5,887 nucleotides of DNA from an uncultured Opitutaceae bacterium (lineage in GTDB: Bacteria > Verrucomicrobiota > Verrucomicrobiia > Opitutales > Opitutaceae): assembly GCA_937128785.1 (NCBI GenBank), contig CAKZMS010000661.1, forward strand, positions 1 to 5,887, in the 5' to 3' direction. Below the pieces are notes generated by a model. It made no database searches. It saw only the letters and a program-made list of their open reading frames with translations, and was not told the DNA's origin. This document shows, piece after piece, positions 1-4,295 of this stretch. How positions within the stretch are numbered: the first letter of the stretch is position 1; each line of letters starts with the position of its first letter. The translations under genes were made by a program, and so were the position numbers.

Positions 1-33
1 TCCCTGGAGCTGCGTGCTATTCTTGGCAGATGA
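1..33 (+). CDS. 3' end of an upstream ORF (partial, unidentified)
   Basis: Reading from base 1 gives ten codons (S-L-E-L-R-A-I-L-G-R) and then TGA at 31-33. The stop overlaps the ATG at 30-32 of the next ORF as ATGA, the usual arrangement of translationally coupled genes in one operon. Ten residues are too few to name a family. The overlap suggests that this tail and the CoA-transferase-like start after it come from one tightly packed operon, which fits a CaiB/BaiF gene cluster better than a secreted glycosidase. The tail could also be a chance open frame. Confidence 0.4.
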   Translation, partial: SLELRAILGR

Positions 34-137
34 CCCTGCCGCTCGCCGATTACACGGTTCTTGACCTGACCATAGCCCGTGCCGGGCCGACCGCGGTTCG
101 CCTGCTGTCGGACTGGGGGGCCAATGTCATTCGGATT
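30..137 (+). other. Segment encoding a CaiB/BaiF family III CoA-transferase N-terminus (truncated)
   Basis: These 36 codons match the conserved start of family III CoA-transferases: a first beta-strand (V-L-D-L-T), the A-G-P-T turn, then helix and strand L-L-x-D-W-G-A-N-V-I-R-I. In true family members this strand is followed by E-P-P or a similar turn, and the catalytic Asp lies much further on (near residue 160-170). Here Y-D-W-S-D follows and nothing more of the family is seen, so the catalytic part is absent. The family call is from recognition of the motif pattern, not from a search. Confidence 0.7.
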
Positions 138-2018
138 TATGACTGGAGCGATACGGCTGATCACACCGCGTTTCTCGATGCCTGTTATAACGACGGGGTG
201 GACCCGATCTATGTGCTGATCAACCGCTGGATCGATCCCAATACCAATTGGGGAGACGAGAGTGCAATTGGGGCAATTGAGCAGACGTTTCTTAACATCG
301 ACCGGGAGCTCGGATCCCATCCAGCCGTGCTGGCGATTGTGCTGGGCAACGAGGCCAACATCTACAACGGCAACGGCGACAATCCCGCGTTCTGGGGCGC
401 GATGAACCGTCTGGCCGCGGCGATCAAGACGCAGACGCCCAGCCGCCTCACGTCGGTCGCCATCACGGATGCGATTCCCCAGGTGGCAGCCCATGATGCG
501 TCGCTACCGAGTTTGGATTTCTGGAGTGTGCAGACTTACCGTGGGGTGACCCATGGGACCTTTTTCACCGAGTATGCGGCGGCCTCAACGAAGCCACTGG
601 CGATTACGGAGTTTGGTATGGATGCCTTCGATCATCAGGCTCAGGCCGAGTATCCCAATAACGCGGAGTTTGTCGGCCAAACGGTGGCGGGGCTATGGCG
701 GGAGATCGCCGCCAACCGCGAGGTGTGCGTCGGCGCAGCGGTTTTTGCGTTTAGTGACGAGTGGTGGAAATCGCAGGGCGGCTCACCCTCGGTTCAGGAT
801 GCCGGGGGATTTCCCATCGGGCTACCCGATGGGTTCGCCAATGAGGAATGGTGGGGACTGTATCGCATCACCGACAACGGGGCCGGACTCGACATTCTCG
901 AACCTCGAGCGACAGTGGCGGCCTTGCAGGAAGCGTGGGCGGTTTCGGTCGAGCCGGAACCAGCGGAAAGTCTTGCGGTGCTCATCCCGCCGGTAAGTCA
1001 AACCATCGTGCCGGCGGGTGCCGTCACGTTTACCGTCACGGTGACGGGCGCGGCGGAAGGAGCCACGGTGACCTATCAGTGGCTCAAGGAAGGAGTGGCG
1101 ATTTCTGGCGAAACTTCGGCCGCGCTCTCGATGACCAACCTCAGTTCAGCCCAAGACGGCGCCTACAGCGTGCGAATCAGCGACGGCGCTAGCACCGTCA
1201 CCAGCTCGTCCGCCCGATTGCTGGTCGCGATACCGGAACCGGGCCGACTGAAAAATCTCTCGGTCCGTAGCCGCTCCGGTGCGGGGGCGGATGCCTTGGT
1301 GGCCGGTTTTGTCGTCGCTGACGGCTCGGCCGATGTGTTGGTCCGCGGGGTGGGGCCCGAGTTGGCCAACTATGGCGTGACCGGCGTCTCGCCCGATCCG
1401 GAACTGCAACTTTACACCGGTCAGACGCCCGGAGCCTTCAACGAAGACTGGGGCAGTGACGCGGCCGCCAACGCTTCGGCGGCTGCGGCAGTCGGGGCAT
1501 TTCCGCTCACGGCCGATTCCCTCGACGCCGCCATTCTGGCCAGCGTGGACGGTCCCCGTTCCGTGCACTTGCGCGATGAGACCCCGGGGGTGGCTCTGGC
1601 CGAAGTCTATGAAGTGGGATCCAATCTGGGGCGACTCGTAAACGTCTCTGCCCGCACCACGGCGGGCACCGGAGCGGACGTTTTGGTGGTGGGGTTTGTG
1701 ATCGATGGAAACGTGCCGAAGCGCCTCCTGCTGAGGGGAGTCGGACCCACGCTGGCCACGTATGGGGTGCAGGGAGCGTTGGCAGATCCGGTGCTCAAGC
1801 TTTTCAACTCCAGCCAGGAGATCGTGGTGGAAAACGATGACTGGAATCCCGCTGTCGTGGCGGCGGTTGCGCAAGAAGTGGGCGCGTTTGCGCTGGACGA
1901 AGGCAGTGCCGATGCGGCGTTGGTCTATACCGTGGTGCCCGGGGCTTTTACCGCCCAGGTCAGTGGTGCCGACGGCGCCAGTGGTGTCGCCCTGGTGGAA
2001 GTCTACGAGGTGCCCTAG
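30..2018 (+). CDS. Chimeric ORF: CaiB/BaiF CoA-transferase N-terminus joined in frame to a GH-A glycosidase with Ig and duplicated C-terminal domains
   Basis: The 662-residue frame is open throughout but mixes two unrelated proteins. Residues 1-36 (D-Y-T-V-L-D-L-T ... A-G-P-T ... L-L-S-D-W-G-A-N-V-I-R-I) are the standard opening of family III CoA-transferases, cytoplasmic enzymes of about 400 residues. From about residue 37 (Y-D-W-S-D) it is a clan GH-A type (beta/alpha)8 barrel: G-N-E-A-N at 106-110 would carry the acid/base Glu108, and I-T-E-F-G at 192-196 the nucleophile Glu194. F-S-D-E-W-W at 241-246 and E-E-W-W-G-L-Y at 272-278 are late-barrel motifs of GH2/GH72-like bacterial glycosidases. 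An Ig-like domain (about 314-400) and two related beta-domains (405-529, 534-661) follow, as in secreted Opitutae proteins. As read, the protein has no signal peptide and lacks the first barrel strand or strands, so it is probably neither exported nor properly folded. The start and the body are each clear; the joined gene is doubtful. The exact GH family and substrate cannot be set from sequence alone, but a beta-glucan or similar polysaccharide is plausible. Confidence 0.75.
   Translation: MTLPLADYTVLDLTIARAGPTAVRLLSDWGANVIRIYDWSDTADHTAFLDACYNDGVDPIYVLINRWIDPNTNWGDESAIGAIEQTFLNIDRELGSHPAVLAIVLGNEANIYNGNGDNPAFWGAMNRLAAAIKTQTPSRLTSVAITDAIPQVAAHDASLPSLDFWSVQTYRGVTHGTFFTEYAAASTKPLAITEFGMDAFDHQAQAEYPNNAEFVGQTVAGLWREIAANREVCVGAAVFAFSDEWWKSQGGSPSVQDAGGFPIGLPDGFANEEWWGLYRITDNGAGLDILEPRATVAALQEAWAVSVEPEPAESLAVLIPPVSQTIVPAGAVTFTVTVTGAAEGATVTYQWLKEGVAISGETSAALSMTNLSSAQDGAYSVRISDGASTVTSSSARLLVAIPEPGRLKNLSVRSRSGAGADALVAGFVVADGSADVLVRGVGPELANYGVTGVSPDPELQLYTGQTPGAFNEDWGSDAAANASAAAAVGAFPLTADSLDAAILASVDGPRSVHLRDETPGVALAEVYEVGSNLGRLVNVSARTTAGTGADVLVVGFVIDGNVPKRLLLRGVGPTLATYGVQGALADPVLKLFNSSQEIVVENDDWNPAVVAAVAQEVGAFALDEGSADAALVYTVVPGAFTAQVSGADGASGVALVEVYEVP
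123..935 (+). other. Clan GH-A glycoside hydrolase catalytic region, N-terminally incomplete
   Basis: Residues about 32-302 of the ORF. The N-x-I-R-I-Y-D-W-S-D start resembles the second barrel strand of retaining glycosidases that open with a 'G-V-N-x-I-R-x-Y' segment. It is followed by Y-V-L-I-N-R-W (61-67), L-G-N-E-A-N (105-110), F-W-S-V-Q-T-Y (164-170), L-A-I-T-E-F-G (190-196) and V-F-A-F-S-D-E-W-W-K (238-247). The two Glu residues 108 and 194 fit the acid/base and nucleophile pair at the ends of strands 4 and 7. The usual signal peptide and roughly 50-100 N-terminal residues are missing. Closest by eye are GH2 C-terminal or GH72-like bacterial proteins; the family number is uncertain. 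Confidence 0.7.
813..833. repeat. Perfect inverted repeat, 9-base arms and 3-base loop, inside the glycosidase region
   Basis: CCCATCGGG (813-821), CTA (822-824) and CCCGATGGG (825-833) form a perfect stem-loop with mostly G-C pairs. It lies inside coding sequence (residues about 262-268, P-I-G-L-P-D-G) and has no T-run after it, so it is not a normal terminator. It may simply reflect codon choice for the two Gly/Pro turns. Confidence 0.6.
969..1229 (+). other. Ig-like beta-sandwich domain of the first ORF
   Basis: Residues about 314-400 show the bacterial Ig-like pattern: P-P-V-S-Q-T-I-V-P-A-G (320-330), V-T-F-T-V-T-V-T-G (332-340), the core Trp in Y-Q-W-L-K-E-G (349-355), A-L-S-M-T-N-L (365-371), then D-G-A-Y-S-V-R-I-S (376-384). 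The last part is the D-x-G-x-Y motif seen before the F strand. Such domains usually act as spacers or carbohydrate/surface contacts in secreted Verrucomicrobiota proteins. It lacks the cysteine pair of vertebrate Ig folds, as is normal for bacterial forms. Confidence 0.75.
1242..1616 (+). repeat. C-terminal beta-domain, copy 1 of 2
   Basis: Residues 405-529. Begins G-R-L-K-N-L-S-V-R-S, then A-D-A-L-V-A-G-F-V-V, V-L-V-R-G-V-G-P-E-L-A-N-Y-G-V, D-P-E-L-Q-L-Y, N-E-D-W, and ends V-A-L-A-E-V-Y-E-V. Each block has a counterpart in copy 2 at the same spacing. The DNA of the two copies has diverged, so the duplication is old. Domains of this pattern are common at the C-termini of Opitutae extracellular proteins; their function is not established to my knowledge. 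Surface attachment or sorting is possible. Confidence 0.75.
1629..2012 (+). repeat. C-terminal beta-domain, copy 2 of 2
   Basis: Residues 534-661, nearly reaching the stop codon. Begins G-R-L-V-N-V-S-A-R-T, then A-D-V-L-V-V-G-F-V-I, L-L-L-R-G-V-G-P-T-L-A-T-Y-G-V, D-P-V-L-K-L-F, N-D-D-W, and ends V-A-L-V-E-V-Y-E-V. Only four residues separate the two copies. The ORF ends V-P-stop with no transmembrane segment or PEP-CTERM or LPXTG-like tail, so any surface retention would have to come from these domains themselves. Confidence 0.75.
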
Positions 2019-2039
2019 CCCGATGAACCCTGGATTCGG

Positions 2040-3029
2040 TCAGTGCGTTAGAGCCGAGTCAGGTTTTGTGAGATCCGGGTGATCGGTGAACCAGCCGTCG
2101 ACTCCGACAGCGTGCAAAGCTCCCATCAAGCCGGCCAACGTAGGGAAAGCGTCGGGTAGGGAATCGGCGCGCACGGTGAAGGGGTGGACTTCCATTCCGA
2201 TAGCGTGGGCGTCGGCCACCAACGATGTGGGCGGTTCATTCGGTGCGAGGACCACGAAGTCGAGATGAGGTCCGATGCCTTGGGCGTAGGTGGCGACTTC
2301 GGCGAGACCTTCGGGTGTGCGCATCGCTTCGTAGTCGGCGGTGGATTCATTCCATTCCGTTTTGCCGATGAGCTGAACCAGTCGGAGGCGGGTTTTGAGT
2401 TCGAAGCGGAGGCGCTTGAGCTCAGCGGGATCAAAGCACTGCACGAAGACGGGGTCGTTGGCTTCGCGGTAGCCGTAGCGATCGAGGAGCGCGAGCAGAG
2501 CGGTTCCGGGGTCTTTCCCTTCGACGGCGTGCCACGCGGGCTTCTTGATTTCCGGATAGATCCCGACGGTCCGGCCGGTGCTTTGGTTGAGACCCTGGAT
2601 CAGCTGAATCTGATCCTCCATGCGACATAGCCGAACGGGACCGGGCTGGAGTGGGAAACGATCGGGGTATACGCGCTCCCCAGTGGTTACGTTTATGCGT
2701 TCGTTCACCTCGAGGGTCTTCAGTTCCGCCCAATCGAAATCGATAGCGTAGAACCGTCCGTCGTCCCGGGCACGGTCGGGAAATTTTTTTGCTACATCCG
2801 TCGTGGTCTCGAGATGGATGTCGTGCAGCACCACCAACTCACCGTCGCGCGACATCACCAGATCCTGTTCAATGTAGTCCGCCCCGAGGGCATGCGCGTA
2901 AGCGGCCGACGCCAAAGTATGCTCGGGCAAGTAGCCCGATGCCCCGCGGTGGGCGATGACGATGGGAGCAGCCGCAGCCATGACCAAGGGGCTGAGTAGA
3001 AACAGAAGCGATATCGAGTTTCGAAGCAT
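2040..3029 (-). CDS. glpQ: Periplasmic glycerophosphodiester phosphodiesterase GlpQ
   Basis: Hydrolyses glycerophosphodiesters such as glycerophosphocholine or glycerophosphoethanolamine to sn-glycerol-3-phosphate and the alcohol, outside the cytoplasmic membrane. With the ATG at 3029 it is 329 residues, near the length of E. coli GlpQ (358). Residues 1-21 form a signal peptide (M-L-R-N, hydrophobic S-L-L-F-L-L-S-P-L-V, then A-A-A-A). The mature start carries I-A-H-R-G-A-S-G-Y-L-P-E-H-T with His27-Arg28. Metal ligands Glu54 and Asp56 lie in Y-I-E-Q-D-L, catalytic His69 in V-L-H-D, and another acidic metal ligand Glu160 in I-Y-P-E-I-K-K-P. Motifs G-L-N-Q-S-T-G-R, V-Q-C-F-D-P-A-E-L-K-R and G-W-F-T-D-H-P-D are GlpQ-like rather than of the short cytosolic UgpQ type. 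An in-frame GTG at 3074 would add 15 residues and has a G-rich element (3088-3096) 13 bases upstream; I prefer the ATG because it gives a normal signal peptide. No glpT or ugp transporter is in the window. Last of three co-directional genes; its stop lies 21 bases from the convergent first ORF. Confidence 0.88.
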   Translation of the reverse strand: MLRNSISLLFLLSPLVMAAAAPIVIAHRGASGYLPEHTLASAAYAHALGADYIEQDLVMSRDGELVVLHDIHLETTTDVAKKFPDRARDDGRFYAIDFDWAELKTLEVNERINVTTGERVYPDRFPLQPGPVRLCRMEDQIQLIQGLNQSTGRTVGIYPEIKKPAWHAVEGKDPGTALLALLDRYGYREANDPVFVQCFDPAELKRLRFELKTRLRLVQLIGKTEWNESTADYEAMRTPEGLAEVATYAQGIGPHLDFVVLAPNEPPTSLVADAHAIGMEVHPFTVRADSLPDAFPTLAGLMGALHAVGVDGWFTDHPDLTKPDSALTH

Positions 3030-3105
3030 GGCGCAGTTGCAGCGAGTTAATTGGACCAGTTTCGTGGCTACCACCCCACTTCGGCAACCCTCCCTCGTAA
3101 AGCTT

Positions 3106-3119
3106 GGGCAACGTTGCCC
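3106..3119. promoter_or_regulatory. 14-base perfect palindrome with AACGTT core, candidate operator
   Basis: GGGCAACGTTGCCC is its own reverse complement and sits in the 97-base spacer between the kinase stop and glpQ. The central AACGTT with flanking symmetric arms is the layout of LacI/GalR/PurR/CcpA family operators. On the minus strand it lies about 80-90 bases before the glpQ ATG. It could instead fold as a five-pair hairpin with a four-base loop just after the kinase stop, but the sequence after it is not T-rich, so an intrinsic terminator is less likely. No regulator gene is in the window. Confidence 0.4.
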
Positions 3120-3126
3120 GGGAGAA

Positions 3127-4191
3127 TCATAGGACCAACGGAGTGCGCATCATGTCGCGGGCGACCGCAATAAGCTCCCGCTTTTCTTCCAGACTCAATT
3201 GGAGCGGCAACTGGGCCAAGCCAATCAGACGCCGGAGTATTTCGGCTCCGGCAAAACCCGACACCAGAGCATGGTCCAACCTGCCTGCTTGCAGATACCC
3301 CTCCAGACCTCGCTGAATTTCGGTCATGGGCGTCTGCGCCATCAAGAGGTGTCCAATCATCACGCCCAGGTCGAATTCGGCGTGTCCCAAGTAAGCGAAT
3401 TCCGGGTCGATGATCTGGATACCCTTGGCGGTCTGCAGCCAACTGCCGGGATAAAAATCACCATGGATCAAAACCGGACCCGTTCCGAGATAGACCTCGC
3501 CTAGTTCCCGGAGTTGGGCCTGGAAGGCGGAGTCGTCGATTATCGGGTGGGCGAGGGCACTCAGGCCAGCCTGCACGGAGTCGAGGTCGAATCCATTGTC
3601 CGATCGAAACGGCAGGTCGAAGATATGGGCATGGTTGAGTTGTTTCAGCTCTTGATTGGTCGGAAATTCCGCCGGGTCGGCATCCAGTGAACAGCGGTGT
3701 AATTCAGCCAGATAAGCGAACAAATCGCGGATGTCCCGCGTCGGCATGGTGTGGTTCGATTGATAAATCGAAGTGAGGTCGGAACCGGCCCCGAGGTCCT
3801 CGATGATCATTACGAGATGCTCGGCGTTGTTCGCCAGCAGCGCGGGCGACCAATTTTTGAAAACCGGATGCTGCGAGGTAAATCGATAGTAGGCCGCCTC
3901 GGCGGCGAGGCGTTCGACGGGGGCGGCGATCTGCGGATACTTTTCCACCCAAGGGCGACTCTGTTTGAGAATGAAGGACTGCTGGGTGGTCACCACACGC
4001 AGGACGAAGTTCATATTCCCCTCGCCGGGTTTTTCGGTGCGCACGATGGACTCGCCGGACCGGAGGAGATCCAGAGATCGGAGCAGGGGTTCGAGCCCAT
4101 CGAGTTGGCCCGCCGCGAGAAAGGTAGCGTGCGGAACCTGGGTGTTAAACTGGGAAGCGAGATCGTTCACCACGGTCAAAAGGGCAGACAC
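3127..4191 (-). CDS. MtnK-like small-molecule kinase (5-methylthioribose kinase family, APH fold)
   Basis: A 354-residue cytoplasmic kinase of the aminoglycoside/choline kinase fold. The nucleotide loop is G-E-G-N-M-N-F (56-62), the ATP lysine is in F-I-L-K-Q-S (73-78; Lys76), and E-R-L-A-A-E (93-98) supplies the helix glutamate. The catalytic loop is H-G-D-F-Y-P-G-S (243-250; Asp245). The metal site is I-D-P-E-F-A-Y (261-267), with the D-x-E form typical of MtnK in place of the DFG-like motif of most relatives. F-D-L-G-V-M-I-G-H-L-L (273-283) and G-F-A-G-A-E-I-L-R-R-L-I-G-L (312-325) also match MtnK. True MtnK makes 5-methylthioribose-1-phosphate in methionine salvage; this protein is about 40 residues shorter than the usual near-400, and no mtnA or other salvage gene is next to it, so the substrate is unproven. 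The start is GTG at 4191, because a TAG two codons upstream (4197-4195) excludes a longer form; there is no good Shine-Dalgarno. Confidence 0.8.
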   Translation of the reverse strand: MSALLTVVNDLASQFNTQVPHATFLAAGQLDGLEPLLRSLDLLRSGESIVRTEKPGEGNMNFVLRVVTTQQSFILKQSRPWVEKYPQIAAPVERLAAEAAYYRFTSQHPVFKNWSPALLANNAEHLVMIIEDLGAGSDLTSIYQSNHTMPTRDIRDLFAYLAELHRCSLDADPAEFPTNQELKQLNHAHIFDLPFRSDNGFDLDSVQAGLSALAHPIIDDSAFQAQLRELGEVYLGTGPVLIHGDFYPGSWLQTAKGIQIIDPEFAYLGHAEFDLGVMIGHLLMAQTPMTEIQRGLEGYLQAGRLDHALVSGFAGAEILRRLIGLAQLPLQLSLEEKRELIAVARDMMRTPLVL

Positions 4192-4228
4192 ATGCTAGAG
4201 AAGCAAAACCGATAAAGTTTCCAGCTCC

Positions 4229-4256
4229 ATTCTAAATTGTGCGGGAAGTGGTTCAA
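4229..4256 (-). promoter_or_regulatory. Candidate sigma70-type promoter for the kinase gene
   Basis: On the minus strand TTGAAC (4256-4251) and TAGAAT (4234-4229) are separated by 16 bases, matching 4 of 6 and 5 of 6 consensus positions. Transcription would begin near 4222, giving a leader of about 30 bases before the GTG at 4191. It lies in the 104-base spacer after the deiminase gene, so the kinase could be transcribed independently. Judged by eye only. Confidence 0.35.
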
Positions 4257-4295
4257 ACGAAGGAGAGGGGTGACGCGATTCCATTGGAGGTCGGG

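Noticed and set aside
1146..1874. Minus-strand open frame of 242 codons opposite the Ig and repeat domains
   Set aside because: It lies wholly antisense to well-recognised domains. Its translation is rich in Arg/His/Gly/Ser with no family motif, which is typical of an open frame opposite GC-rich coding DNA.
2019..2039. Bidirectional terminator between the convergent genes
   Set aside because: Only a weak imperfect four- to five-base pairing (CCGAT ... ATTCGG) with no T-run is visible, so it is not supported as an intrinsic terminator.
2184..2630. Plus-strand open frame of 148 codons opposite glpQ
   Set aside because: It overlaps the strongly conserved GlpQ core in antisense and has no motif of its own.
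3030..3074. Longer GlpQ form starting at GTG 3074
   Set aside because: A G-rich element lies upstream but 13 bases away, which is long. The extra 15 residues precede a complete signal peptide beginning at the ATG at 3029. Not fully excluded.
3127..4191. Aminoglycoside resistance phosphotransferase
   Set aside because: The fold is shared, but the D-P-E metal motif and the G-F-A-G-A-E tail point to the methylthioribose kinase branch. Nothing suggests an antibiotic substrate.
4192..4295. Small gene in the spacer between the deiminase and kinase genes
   Set aside because: The minus-strand frame opening here is continuous with out-of-frame deiminase sequence and has no independent start signal or motif.
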